Source of the DNA: Pyropia haitanensis
Taxonomy: Eukaryota; Rhodophyta; Bangiophyceae; Bangiales; Bangiaceae
Direction of reading: 5' to 3'
DNA length: 64,000 nucleotides
Assembly: GCA_008729055.1 (NCBI GenBank)
Contig: SDUX01000008.1
Location: 62,001 to 126,000, forward strand
The notes beneath the pieces are model-generated. The model did no database searches and was not told the DNA's origin. It saw only the letters and a list, made by a program, of their open reading frames with translations. The number at the start of each line of letters is the position of its first letter. Positions within the stretch are counted from its first letter, which is position 1. The position numbers and the translations under genes are program-made. Positions 12,226-23,127 of the stretch are shown here, one piece after another.

Positions 12226-12671
12226 GTGGTGGGCGCGGCGGCAGCAGCGGCGGCTGGCCGCCGGTGCGCTGGTGGGCGCCGGCGGGCGTGGCCACCGCCG
12301 CCGCGGCGTCGGCGGCGGCCGCCCCCCCGCCCCGCCGTGCCGTGTCGGACGTGCCCGCGACGGCGGCGGCGGCGCTGCGGGGCGCCCCCCCCCGGGGACA
12401 CGCCGCGGCGCCGCCGCCGCGGGCGGCGTCCGAGGTGGTCGGCGCCGCCTGGTGGGGGGCCCTCGCGGGGCACCGCAGCCGGTGGGCGGCGGGGGGGGGG
12501 GCGGCGCCGCTGCGGCCGGCGGTGGTGTACGAGGAGGACCCGGCCGAGCGGCCGCCGCCGCCGCCGCCGCCCGCCGCGGCCGCGACGGTCGCCACGGCGG
12601 CCGCGACGGTCGCCACGTCGGCCGCCGCGGCGGCCGCCGCGGCATGGCACCTGGCCCACCGGCCACCACCG

Positions 12672-12720
<49 letters not shown>

Positions 12721-13571
12721 TACCACCGCCACCACCACCCCCTCCACAAACACCGGCGCGCCCCCCCCCCCACCCCCCCCCTGCCGCCGCTGCCGCTGCC
12801 GCCCCCCCCCGGGGCGGCCGCGGCGGCGGCGTCCCCCCCCGCCCCCCCGCGCTGTGGCAGACGCCCCTCCCCCCCCTGCCGCTGGCGCTCCCCCCTCCCT
12901 TTGGCGTCGACCATCGCGGCGGCTCGTCGCCGCTGCCCTTCCCGCGGCTGTCGCCGCTGACGCCCGGCGGCGGCGGCGGCAGTGGTGGCGGCGGCGGCGG
13001 CGGCAGCGGCGGCGGCGGCAGCGTCGGTGGTGGTGGCGGCAGCGTCGGTGGTGGTGGCGGCAGCGTCGGTGGTGGTGGCGGCGGCGTCGGTGGTGGTGGC
13101 GGCGGCGTCGGTGGTGGTGGCGGCGGCGGCAGCGGCGGCACGCCCCCCCCCCCCCCCCCCCCCTCCCGCCGCCCGACGTCCTCCGCTGCCCCGTCCCGCG
13201 GTGCCCCTTTGCGACGGCGCGCAAGGGCCAGCTGACGCGCCACCACAACCGCGTGCACCTGCGGCTGCGGCCGCACGGGTGCGGCGTGTGTGGCGCGCGG
13301 TTTGCGAGCCGCAGCGACCGCAAGCGCCACGCGACGCTGCGGCACGAGGCGGGGGGGGACGCGGAGGGGGGGGACGCCGGCCGCTGGGCCGACGCCGCCG
13401 GGGGGGGGTGGGAGGGGGGGGAGGGGGGGGGGCAGGGGGGTGCCACCCGCGCCTGGGCTGGGGGGGAAGGGGCGGGGAGGGGGGGGGGGGGGGGGGGGGC
13501 GGCCCGCTGGGAGGTTGGGGAGGGGTGGCGGGGGCGGGGGGGGGGGGGACGCCAGCGGCTGGGGGGGGGGG

Positions 13572-13606
<35 letters not shown>

Positions 13607-13918
13607 GGCCGGCCGCTGGGGGGGCGGCTGGGCCGCCCCGCGGGGCGGCCGCCCCGCCCCGCTCCCCCCGCCCGCCACCCTCGGCGGCGGCGCGCCGGGC
13701 TGGGCGGCCGCCGCGGCGGCGGCGGCCGGCGGCGCGCCGCGGCGGTCCCCCCCCCCGCCGCGCCTCGCTGCCGCCGCCGCCGCCGCCGCGGCCGGCGGCG
13801 GCGGCGGCCCGCGGGCGCGGCCGCCGCGGCGCGCGTCTCCCCCCGCCGGCACGGCCGCGCCGCCGCCACCCCCGCCGTCGCCGCCGCCGCCGCCGCCGCG
13901 GCCACCCCCGCCGCCGCC

Positions 13919-13979
<61 letters not shown>

Positions 13980-14069
13980 TGGCCGCGGGCGTGCGCGTGC
14001 GGCGGCGGCCGCTCGCCCGGCGGCCGGTGCCGCGCGTGCGGCGCGCCGCCGCGGGGGCGGCCATACTAG
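11103..14069 (+). CDS. C2H2 zinc-finger protein 1, giant low-complexity N-terminus
   Basis: Likely nuclear nucleic-acid-binding protein. From the ATG at 11103 it reads as Gly-rich, then Pro/Ala-rich sequence with short ordered islands (for example ADSLLATLWHLRSP and TAESLLTGWPLSA). At 13170-13345 come two adjacent C2H2 fingers: C-x4-C-x12-H-x4-H followed by C-x2-C-x12-H-x4-H, joined by HLRLRPHGC. The fingers are one frame off from the N-terminal part; the switch is at a C21 run (13143-13163). After the fingers, G-runs near 13486-13499 make the ending uncertain: one frame ends at 14119, the other ends at 14069 after a CACGGG...CRACG cysteine pair motif that I prefer. The finger block is paralogous to that of the gene at 23128-24456. 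Confidence 0.65.
13020..13124 (+). repeat. 21-bp tandem repeat, five units, inside zinc-finger gene 1
   Basis: Five units of AGCGTCGGTGGTGGTGGCGG plus C, at 13020, 13041, 13062, 13083 and 13104; the last two have GGC in place of AGC. Being 7 codons long it encodes SVGGGGG/GVGGGGG repeats directly before the C-run and the fingers. Confidence 0.9.
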
Positions 14070-15439
14070 GCCGCCGCCCGCGGCGGCGGCCGCTGGGGGC
14101 GGGGCGTGCCACCCGTTGAGGACCGTGGGGGGGGGGGGGGTGGCAGGGCGGTGGACGGAAGGGGGGGGGGGGGGGGGGGGGGAGCGCGTCGCCGCGGCGG
14201 CGGCGGTTTTCCCCCCCGCCGCCGCCCACACCCGCCGCCCGCCGCCCGCCGCCCGCCCGCCCGCGCACGTGCCGCGGCGGGTGTCCCGTCGGGGGCGGCC
14301 TTGACAGGCGCGTGGCGGGGGTGGGGGTGGGCGGCGGGGGGGGGGGGGCACCGCCGCCGGCGGTGGCCGCCGCGGGGGGGTGCCGACGCGAGTTGGGGGG
14401 GGGGGGGGGGGCGGTGCTTGGCCGGGGGGGGGGGGGGGGGCGGGGGGGAGGGGGAGCGACCCCTTTTTTTTGGGGGGGGGGGGCGACGCCGCCGCCGCCG
14501 GTGGCCCGCGGCGACGGCGGCGGCGGCGGCGGCCGCGGCGGGGAGGTGGCGGCCGGCTGGCGCTGGGCGGCCGCCGCCGCCGCCGCGCGCGTGTGCCCAG
14601 GCGGTGGTACGGGGCGGGGGCGTGGCGGGGGGGGGGGGGAGAGCGCGGCGCCGCCACCGCCACCGCCGCCACCGCCGTCGCCACTGCCGGCAGGCGGCTG
14701 CTGCCGTCTGGCGGGGGCGTGTGGCGGTGGGGGGGTGGGGAGGAAACGGACACACCGCCGCCGCGGCCGGCGGCCGGTAGGCCAGCCGCGTCATCCCCCC
14801 AACCACCACTGGCGCACGCGCGGGCGGCGCGACGCCCGCCGGTCGGGGCGCCGCCCCCGCTGCTCGGCCGCCCAGCAACGGGTGCAGCAGCCTGGCGGTC
14901 GGGCGGCAAAGCGGCGCGCCGCACGGAGGGGGAGCGGGACAGCGCACCCGCCCGTGCCGGGGAGGTGGCGTCAAAAGGGGCCACCGCGGCCACTGGTTTG
15001 GCTGCCGGCGGGAGCGGTGGTGGTGGTGGGCGGTGGTGGTGGCACCGGCGCATGCGCGGGGGGCGGGGGGGATGGACGCCGTGGACGGTGGCGGCGGTGG
15101 GGGGGGATGCGGCGGGAGCAGGGGCAGGAAAAGACAGACAGACGGAGCAGTTGGCTGTCTGGCTGTCGCCCCCCGTCCGGCTTGAGATGTACTTTTCTCT
15201 GACCGACACCAACCATTACGACATGTCTATAACTTCTGTTGTACGAGTCATGTGAAATTTTGTAGTTGGATCAGTTGTGCAACTTACTCGGCCCAAGTCG
15301 TCGCTAGGGGCTGACACACTGTTGCGGTACGGGCCCGTGCGGGCGTGTGGCCTGGAACATTCCTTGACACATCCATGTACATTGCCGGTACGCGCACGAG
15401 GTACCCTCACGCGCGCCTACCAGCGCAGTGAATCCAACA
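14070..15439. other. Intergenic, G-rich 3' region of zinc-finger gene 1
   Basis: It holds many G-runs (14128-14140, 14161-14181, 14396-14412, 14421-14440) and a T9 run at 14464-14472. From 15180 the composition becomes much more AT-rich. No gene is recognised on either strand. Confidence 0.5.
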
Positions 15440-15562
15440 CACCCTGTACCTACATTTCCAAGCAAAGCGGCGCGTACGGCCTCCGTGGGGGGTTCGATTG
15501 CTGTAAGCAGGCCCTCCTGACCCCGTCAGGGCCACCTTGCACAGAAATGTAGGTACAGGGTG
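15440..15562. mobile_element. Inverted-repeat (hairpin) element, MITE-like candidate
   Basis: A perfect 19-bp inverted repeat, CACCCTGTACCTACATTTC at 15440-15458 and its exact complement at 15544-15562, encloses 85 bases. Just outside, GCGCAGTG (left) and CACTGCGC (right) extend the pairing imperfectly. Inside, GGCCCT..CTGAC and GTCAGGGCC form a smaller nested hairpin. No target-site duplication is obvious. It could be a short non-autonomous transposon or a structured RNA. Confidence 0.55.
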
Positions 15563-16166
15563 ATAGACCCACTGCGCAGGGTCCAGAAAGACGGCGAAAA
15601 AGCGTCACGCGGGCCTCCAGGCCCGCGGTGACGACCCCCCCCCCGAATCGCGTCACGGGGCCGCGTGGCGCCGTCCGCTCTCGCCTCGCGCTGCATCGTT
15701 GTCGTCCCGTCCCCGCGGCCCGCGCGCCCGTCCACCTGCCTGCCCCCCGCCGCCGTGCGCGGGCGTCGTCGCCACCGTCGTCACCGCCGCGCCCTGCCGC
15801 CGCCCGGCCCGCCGGCCGCCGCGGCGTCCATTGCGGCGGGCGCCGCCCCGTCCGCCGCCGTCCACGGCGGCGGCACGCCGGTCGCCGCGCATCCCGCCGC
15901 CCCGCCGGCGGCGGCTGCCACCATCGCCGCCGCGACGCTCCACCCCTTTGGCCGCACCCCCCTTTGACCCCCTCCGCCGCGGCGGCACCCGCCCCGACTC
16001 TGGCACGTCGCTCCCCTCCCCGCCCACCGCGGCAGGTTTCTTGATCGCCCCGCTCTCTCCCCTTCCTGCCGCCGCTTGACAACTCTTCTTCCGCTCAACC
16101 CACGGCCACCCTATTTCCTCCCTACTCCCTCTCCCTTTCCCTCCCCCCCCCCCCCCCCCGCAAGCG
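15563..16166. other. Intergenic, upstream of RING gene
   Basis: GC-rich with no recognisable gene. It ends in a strong pyrimidine tract, including a C-run at 16143-16159, right before the proposed ATG at 16167, a likely promoter/leader feature. Confidence 0.5.
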
Positions 16167-16318
16167 ATGCAAGCCCCCCCCCCCCCCCCCTCGGCGTCCT
16201 CCCCCTCCCCCCCCCGCCCCCCCCGCCCCCCCCGCTCCGCCTCCACCCCCGCCGCCACCGCCACCGCCACCGCCACCGCCGCCACCCCCCCCCCGCCGGC
16301 GGCGTCGCTGCCCTCCCG

Positions 16319-16349
<31 letters not shown>

Positions 16350-16433
16350 TCCGTCCTCGACGCCCTCGACGGCCGCGCCGCGTGGCGCACCGCCACCGCG
16401 CGGTCGCCGCCGCTGCCGTCGCGGCGGCCGCCG

Positions 16434-16476
<43 letters not shown>

Positions 16477-16602
16477 CGTCGCCGCCGCCGCCGCCGCCGC
16501 CGTCCAGCGGGCAGCCGCCGCCGCCGCCACCAGAGCGGCCGCCGCCGCCGCTCGCCACTTTTCCATTGCGGACGCCCCCTCCACCGCCGCCGCCGCCCCC
16601 AC

Positions 16603-16636
<34 letters not shown>

Positions 16637-17574
16637 GCCGCCACCCCCGCCCCCCCCACGTCCCCCCCCCCCTGGCGCCCTGGTCGCGCCCCCCCCCCCC
16701 CTCGGCCGCCGCCGCCGCCGCCGCCGCCCGCGCGGCGGACCGTCTCGCCGCGATTGACGCGCGCGCCGACGCGCGCGCCGCGCCGGGGGCGGGGGGGAAG
16801 CGCAGGGGGGGGTGGGCACGCGGACGCGGAGGGGGAGGGGGGCGGCCGGTACAACGCGAGGCAGCCGGGGGGGGGGGGAGCCGGTACGACCCGAGGCAAC
16901 CGGCCGCGGCGGCGACGGCGGCGGCGGCAGCGGCGACACCTGCGTCGGCCGCCTCGGCCGGCGCCGCGCCCGCGGGCGGTGCGCCCGGTCGCCCCCCTGA
17001 CGGCAGTGGCGACGGTGGGGGCGGGGGCGGTGGGGGTGGTGGCGCCGGGGGTGGCCAGCGCCCGCCGGGAGTGGGGGGCACGCTCGGCGGCGGCGCGCCG
17101 CGGGAGCGCATTGACGCCAGCGCCTTCCTGTCGCGCGCCGCGGCGGCGCGGCGGGACAAGGTCGACGCGCTCACCGGCCACATCTTTGTCGGGTCTGCCC
17201 GCGTCGGCAGCCGCGGCGGCGACGGTGGTGGGGGCGGCCGTGGAGACGGTGGGGGTGGGGGTGGGGGTGGACGCGGGGGGGGGGGGGTGCCGCCGCTGCC
17301 AATGACGCCGCGCCGGTCGGCGGCTGGTGGGGGTGGGGGGGGGGGCGGCGCGGGCGGCGGTGGGGGCGGGGGGGGCGGCGACTGTGCGATTTGCTTGGTG
17401 GACCTGGACGGCGGCGACGGGGTGGCGCTCGCGCTGGGCGGCTGCGGCCACGTCTTTCACGCCGCGTGCGTGGCGCGGTGGCTCGGCCGGGGGGGGCGGG
17501 GGGGGGGGGAGGGGGGGGGGAAGTGCCCAGTCTGCCGTGCCGACGCGCATTTAAAGTACCGGCGGGGGGTGTGA
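16167..17574 (+). CDS. RING-H2 finger protein, probable E3 ubiquitin ligase
   Basis: The C-terminus (17385-17560) carries a complete RING-H2: CAICLVDL, then C-x-H (CGHVFH), H-x2-C, a W (VARWL) and CPVC, with a Gly/Arg insert between the W and the last cysteine pair. It is preceded by a helical island, RIDASAFLSRAAAARRDK (about 17107-17160). The RING frame is open upstream to at least about 16735 but has no ATG. The ATG at 16167 starts a Pro/Ala-rich segment in another frame, and (CCG)n plus a C-run near 16689-16701 lie between, so the N-terminal path is provisional. No transmembrane segment is apparent. Substrate unknown. It converges with RRP43. Confidence 0.6.
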
Positions 17575-18143
17575 GCGGGAGCGGGGGCGGCGCGGAGGGA
17601 GGGGGGGGGGGGGCGGGGGTGGGAGATGTGGGGGCGTTGTGTGGATGCGGGGGGGGGGGGGGGGGTGAGGGGTGTCCTGCCGCCGCTGCCGCTGCTGCCC
17701 CCTGACGTGTGGCGTGGAGCCCTGCTGGGGCGCCTGCCGTCCCTGTTTTGCGTCTGCACGGGCGCCTGCCGTCCCTGTTTTGCGTCTGCACGGGCGCCTG
17801 CCGTCCCTGCTTGGCGCCCGACCGGGCGTCTGCCGCCCCTGCTCTTTGCCTGACCGGACGTGTGTCTGCCTCGCGTACTTTCCATCCGCGCGGGCGCGGA
17901 CGCGCCGCCCCGCCCATTCATCCCGCCCCCGCTTGCGGCTCTGCCCATTCCGTACCCACGCGTCGGCTGGTGGCCGCTGCTCGCCCCGGGATAGCCGCCG
18001 CGACGGCCAACCGCGCCACGCTGGCGGCTGCCGCCAGCCGCAGGCCGCGCGCCCGTCATTGACGCGGCCCGCGGCGGCGGCGGCCGCCACCACCCCCCCG
18101 CCCCAGCCCGCTCAGCACCCGCACGCGCGTCGGTCGCACCACC
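17575..18143. other. Intergenic, convergent 3' ends of RING gene and RRP43
   Basis: Contains G-runs just after the RING stop and then the 32-bp minisatellite. I see no gene in it. Confidence 0.6.
17728..17855. repeat. 32-bp minisatellite, four units
   Basis: Units start at 17728, 17760, 17792 and 17824. Units 1 and 2 are identical (GGGCGCCTGCCGTCCCTGTT and on); units 3 and 4 are diverged in the second half. No spacers separate them, so it is not a CRISPR array. Confidence 0.95.
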
Positions 18144-19492
18144 CTATGAGGCGGTAGGCGCCCCGCCTCCGTCAGCCTTCTCCTTCCCCGCGTACGTCGC
18201 GACGCGCGCGAGTGCAGCGTCCATGACGGCGGCCCAGTCCGCCCCCCCCCGCCCGCCCCCGCCCCCCTCCACGCCCACCCCCCCGTCGGACCCGACCAGC
18301 ACCGTCCACACCGCCCCGTCGGCGGCCGCCTCCTCCGCCGCCGTCGGGTCGACGACGGTAACGTTGCCCAGCCGCGCAAACGTCACGCCGTGGACGACGG
18401 GCGGGGGAGTCGCGCCCCACGACGGGGGCGCCGTCTCGCCCGTGTCGGTCGCGACGGCCACGTCACGCCCCCCACCACCACCGTCACCATCGCTGTCGCT
18501 GTCGCCGCCCATCCCGCCGCCGGCCCCGTCGGCGACGGCGTCGGCGTCGGCGTCGAGCGCCAACACGGGCAGGCGGACGTCGGCCCATGCGGCAGCGGCG
18601 GCGGCGAGCACCGCGTCCGCCGCGGCCCCATCGTCGCAGAGGAGGGTGAGGGTGAGGGTGAGGTGCCACGCGAGGCCGGGGGCGATGGCCAGGCAGGGGG
18701 GGGGGGCGGGGGGGAGCGCCACCCGGCGGACCAGGTCGGCCAGCGCGGTCGAGCGGGGGGGGGGGGCGCCCCCGCCCGCCGACGCAATTGCGGGGGAGGC
18801 GCAGGGGGGGGCGACGACCACCACCTCTGTGGGGGAAAGGGCGAGGCGGAGAGAGGGGAAAGGGCGTCGGCAGCTCGCGTCGAGACGGCGTTCACGACAA
18901 GAGCGGGGGTGTGTGAGTGACGGGGCGGATGGGGGACGGTGTGGGCGGCGGGGAGGCGCCGACGGCGGCACCCCACCGCCACACACAAAGGCGCCACGGT
19001 CAACGGGCTCCACGTCCGCCGGGTACTCGACCGCTTCCTTCTGGCGCCGGCCGGCCAGTGCAGCAGCAGACGCGGGTTCACATAGAAACCATCCCTCCCC
19101 CGTCACGCCGCCGCTCCTCCAGGCCTTGCTCTGTGAAACGTACCGAGGACGCCGTCGCCGCCCGCCGTCGGCGGCGGCACCACCGCCGCGGCGACGACCC
19201 CCCCCAGCACGGACGTGCTGCCCACCTTGACGAGCGCGCTGCCGACCACCCCCCCGGCCGTCGCGAGGGAGCCCGCCGCCACCGACACGGGCCGCCCCGC
19301 CGCGGGGGCGCGACCGTCGAGGCGGGTGCCAGACGCGGCCGCGCGCACCGCCGCCGCGCGGGGGTGGACACGCGCAAAGAGGGCGGCGGCGACGGCGGGG
19401 GTGGGGGTGGCAAGGGTGGCGGGGGGGGGGAGGGTTCGGTTGCTGCTTGGGGGGGAGGGGGGGGGGGTAGCGGCGGCGGCGGCGGCGGACAT
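18144..19492 (-). CDS. EXOSC8: Exosome subunit RRP43/EXOSC8 (RNase PH-like)
   Basis: Non-catalytic RNase PH-fold subunit of the nine-component RNA exosome ring, acting in nucleus and cytoplasm in RNA decay and rRNA processing. Exon 1 shows LFARVHPRAA and the RLDGRAP..SALVKVGSTSVLGGV block; the last exon shows APGLAWHLTLTLTLLCDD, WADVRLPVLAL and VTVVDPTAAEEAA, in the order and spacing of RRP43 rather than RRP42 or RRP46. Start ATG at 19492, stop TAG at 18144-18146. Proposed exons on the minus strand are 19492-19144, 19033-18987 and 18824-18144; with these the frame joins and gives 358 residues, longer than the usual near-280 because of Ala/Pro/acidic inserts. The first junction has alternatives: a GT a few codons earlier with the AG at 19041-19042 is equally in frame. 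Confidence 0.8.
18825..18986 (-). other. RRP43 intron 2 (162 nt, frame-preserving)
   Basis: It starts GTGTGTGG directly after the DRGAF codons and ends CCCCCACAGAG before GTGGTGGTC. The tract before the AG is pyrimidine-rich. It is a multiple of three with no in-frame stop, so it reads through; family alignment shows no insert here. Confidence 0.65.
19034..19143 (-). other. RRP43 intron 1 (110 nt, boundaries approximate)
   Basis: The 5' site is GTACGT at 19143-19138 and the 3' AG is at 19035-19034. It joins the exon 1 frame to VEYPADVEP in a different frame, so removal is required. Confidence 0.6.
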
Positions 19493-22400
19493 GATGGGCG
19501 GACGGTCGAGCGACTTGGGGGGGCGGGGGGGGTTGAGGGGGAGGGGGAGGAGGACGGAACGGAACGTGGATATAGGGGCGAGTGGGTGTGTGGTGGGAAG
19601 TGGGGAAGGTGGGGAGTGGGGGGGGGGGGGCAGCTGAGCAGCGGGGAGAGGGTAGCGGCTTTGCGGCGGGGGTGGAGGAGAGCAACTGGGTGGCGGGGTG
19701 GGCACGTCGATGCTGAAGCGGACGGCGCAACGGCGGGAGCCCGCAGTACGTACTGTACGTGATTGACCGACGGCGAGCGAGAGGAGCCACGTGGAACGAA
19801 GGCTGGACGGCGGCCCCGCCACGTCGCGGATCAAGGACCTGAGACTGAAGGTATTGCTAAAATCCCAATTTTGGCCGATCCGAACAGGAACACAAGAGCA
19901 TGAGCCAATTTTGTGCCAGCGGCAAAGAAGTGACCAATAGCTCGTTGTGGCGCTCAGATCTCGGGATGCGTTTGATTGGCTGCGGCGAGGTCAATATAAG
20001 ACTGCGCCCGTACGACAGTTCCTCTTGTTGATCCCCGCCTGCTGCTGAAATACAATACGCTTTTGCATTCTTCAAACCCAACTCTGTGACGTCGCCGAGG
20101 ACGCACATGGTCGTCATTCAAGACCTTCTGTTGGATACACATCACCACTGACAGAACCTGTGAGACCCAATAGGACTGTCAATCCACCTGACGGAGGAGG
20201 TCCCGTCGTCTATTCTCGCAGAACTCGATGTGTCTCTTTTTTTGCATCGTCTCCGTGGGCTCACGTTCCGGCGCATGTGCCGAGATCCGTCGGGATCTTG
20301 AGCAGCGAGATGTAGATGTCGGAATGTAGTCTTTCTGAGCACGATCTGCTGTTGTGTGATTCACTTTGGGACCTTTGGGCTCTTCTGATTGGTTCACAAG
20401 TCTCACGCTGTGTCAATCAGATACGATGTCTGTGCCATTCTGAGAAAGGTGTCTGCATTGGACGACACAGTATCTTTACAGCAGGGATCACAGCCCGAAA
20501 AAGTGTTGTACGCCTGCCCCATTGCGGGTACGAGTCGAGATCACGGAACGGTGCGTGGACCAGGGTGCGGAATCCGCGCGGCATTAATAGCGGTCGAGGG
20601 GGCGGGGACGCCCCACGGACGGGGACCCACGTTTCACTGCCAACAGCGGCCTGCGTCACGAAAGGTTGGTAGGACCGACGGGGGGGGCGATGTGTGCCAT
20701 CGTCTGCGGGGCAGGGTGAGGGGTGACGGGCACGCACACCCCGCTTGCGGCAGCACCCGACCGGGCGTCACGCCTACGGAGGGGATTACACACCTGCACG
20801 GCATCCCCGGTACCATGAAGCAGGGGCGCGGTGATGCCGTTCGCCAGCCGTGCGTGGTGTGCCGCTCTGCGTGTGTTTCCTGCCTGCTGGGCGGTCAACG
20901 CTCGCTTGCCTTGCTCGGTGTCGCTAGCAAAAACGCCACCCCGTCGTAGTGTTCTTCCCTCGTGCATGCGTGGCGACCTTGCTTGGAGCTGTCCTCCTGG
21001 CCTGCGTGCCTTGTGCGGAGAGTGAGGATGGGGGGCGGGGACCGGTCGGAGGGAAAGCCTACGCTCGGTCAGCGAGCACACCCACGGTGGGTTGGCGCGT
21101 CCTTGATGGCACGCCATCCGTGGACGGACGGCGGCAGGACTCGGGAGGCACCGCAGACACGCACTCCGCACGCGCTCCATCCCCCCCGGCCCCTCGCCCT
21201 CCATACGCCACACACACCCCTCGACCGGGACTCGTTGGAGCAGGAGGCAAAGAGCTGCAAGGCCACCCCGCGCCAGTGGCCAAGACAGAAGGAGCCGAGG
21301 CCGCCGTCCACACCGCCTGGGGGCGGGCCGCCGCGGGAGCCCGTACCGCCAGTCGGTCAGTGGGGTGACACCGCTACGCCGCCCCTCATTGGGCGACACC
21401 AGCGCCAATGCTGGGGACCAACGGAAAAAGACAGAGAGAAAAGTATAGGGAATCGTCCGAGCTGGCGCCGACTGCAACGACAATGGGAAAACTGCACGCC
21501 ACGCGAGCTTCCAGACACTTGGGGTCCCGCTGAGAAGCATGCGGTTTGGGGGACAGACTCGTCGTGTCCTCCGCTCACAACGCGCTGCGTGATGGGTGCC
21601 GATGAGCACGGGGAGGGGACACCTCTCGCCATTGCTACCCATCTCGGCGACGACGGAATCCTCCCTGGACGTAGCCATACCGACCCGTAGGTGTAGCCGG
21701 TGACGTCTGCCTGGATCCGTGGACGTTCCACCAGATGGGGGGGGCGGTCGGCGACCGCCCGGCCGCTTCGCAAAACTGGGGGGGTACCGGTCATGGCCAC
21801 AGCTGGCAGCCGCGTGCCGACCCGGGTTCGAGGACCGAGGCGTCCTCTGCCCCCCGCGCCAGCGAGGTTTTGCTTTGCGACGCTGACGCGACGGTCGGAC
21901 ACGCAGCCCCAGCAGAGCCAGGCTTTGGAGGGGGGTGGCGGGAGGGGGGCCAGCAGCCGCTCCTGCCTGTGGGTTTTGAGGACGCCCGCCATAGGCATAT
22001 CTGGTGACTTTCGTCCCGTACGACACTGGGCACGCCGCCGACCGCATCCGTCTCGGACGCGCGCGGGAGACGCCGCTGCGCACCCGTGCATGCATCCCCC
22101 CCCACGGCCCCCTCAGCAGCCTCCTCCCCCTCCGTCATCTCCCGTTTTTTTTTTTTTTCAATAGTCTTACTCTGACGCTCTTCCTGTTTTTCTGTCCGCC
22201 CACCGCCCTTCTCTCCGCCGCGTGGCCGCGAGGGGCGACCCGCCCGTCAGCTCGCTGCATCATCCACTCGGCGGCGTCTCGCACGGGGGCGCGCCCGGCC
22301 GGCCACCCCTCCCTCACGGGCGCTCGTCCGTACAGCATCGTTGCCGGTTGTCTGCTGACGTCCACGCAGGCGTACGTCCGCGTCGGCTCACCCTTCCACG

Positions 22401-23127
22401 CCGGCGTGCCCCCACTACGCTGGTCTCGGAAGGCGCCGTCGTTGGACGGCCAACCCCTCCGGCTCGCTCGCCCACCGACCCCTCCTGCCTCCGCTCGCCC
22501 GCCAACCCGGCGCCCGCGCAGCTCCGCGGCGGCTGACCCCCGGGGTACGCACCCCGCGCGCACTGGTACGGTGGTGTTCACGCCGCGCGCCGTCACGGGG
22601 CAAGCCGCGGCGGGACGGGCAGACCGTGCAGCCTGGCAGCAGTGGGGCACCGCGGCCGCCCACTCTCTTACCGCCCGCACGAAGTGCCCCCGCCCCCTCC
22701 GTTGCCGCTCCCCCTCCACACTCTCTCCTCGTTCCGCGCCTCGTCTTTGCGCGCGCGCGCGCGTGTTGGTCGGCTTCCTCTGCTGCAACCGGGCGTCCGC
22801 AGGGTAGTGCCGTGGTCGGCTCTGCCGACGCCGTTTGGCGCCCCCCTTCCGCTGCACTGGCCTCCGCGCGCCGCGGGCAGCGGCAGCCGAGTATCGGACA
22901 GCGGTCTTGGCTGGCAGCTCCCCCGTTTGCCCCCGTGCGCGGTGATGTACTCCTCGATCCCTTGCAGCTCCCCCCCATCCCCCGTCACGCCGCCTTCCGT
23001 TCGCGCCTTCCCCCCCGGCTGCTGCTACAGGCGCCTTTCCCCCCCTCCTTTGTCGACCTTTGCCTTATCTCCCGGCCCGCACCCTCCCGCACCCTCTGCC
23101 GCGCCCTTGTCACCCTCCACGGATACC
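19493..23127. other. Unresolved 3.6-kb stretch
   Basis: 19493-19850 is the G-rich promoter side of RRP43. 19850-20650 is an AT-richer island containing CCAAT (19925-19929), ATTGG (19976-19980, 20387-20391) and TATAAG near 19995, a possible promoter for either strand. From 20650 to 22100 a long open frame exists on the minus strand (ends at 20656) but has no recognisable domain. A T16 run lies at 22144-22159. 22160-23127 is the probable promoter side of zinc-finger gene 2. Confidence 0.45.
19925..20000 (+). promoter_or_regulatory. CCAAT/ATTGG plus TATA-like cluster
   Basis: GACCAATAG, then GATTGG about 50 bases on, then TATAAG near 19995 occur in an AT-rich island of an otherwise very GC-rich region. 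Spacing fits a core promoter reading rightwards, but no gene is recognised downstream. Confidence 0.3.

Noticed and set aside
12720..15212. Open frame of 830 codons antisense to zinc-finger gene 1
   Set aside because: It mirrors the GC-rich sense strand, is almost pure Pro/Arg/Ala, and the sense strand holds a genuine finger pair.
15490..15510. GGGTTCGATTGCT resembling a tRNA T-loop
   Set aside because: Flanking bases do not form a T-stem or other tRNA arms; the segment belongs to the hairpin element.
17728..17855. CRISPR-like array
   Set aside because: Units are directly adjacent with no spacers, and the setting is a eukaryotic nuclear genome.
19954..20148. Possible mitochondrial ribosomal L43/L51-like segment on the minus strand (SRRGSTRG ... 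AAANQTHP)
   Set aside because: Only a few positions resemble the family, and neither the preceding nor the following conserved part could be found.
20656..22095. 479-codon minus-strand open frame
   Set aside because: No domain or ordered motif; stop-free stretches of this length are expected at such GC content. It starts at a non-ATG codon or one without context.
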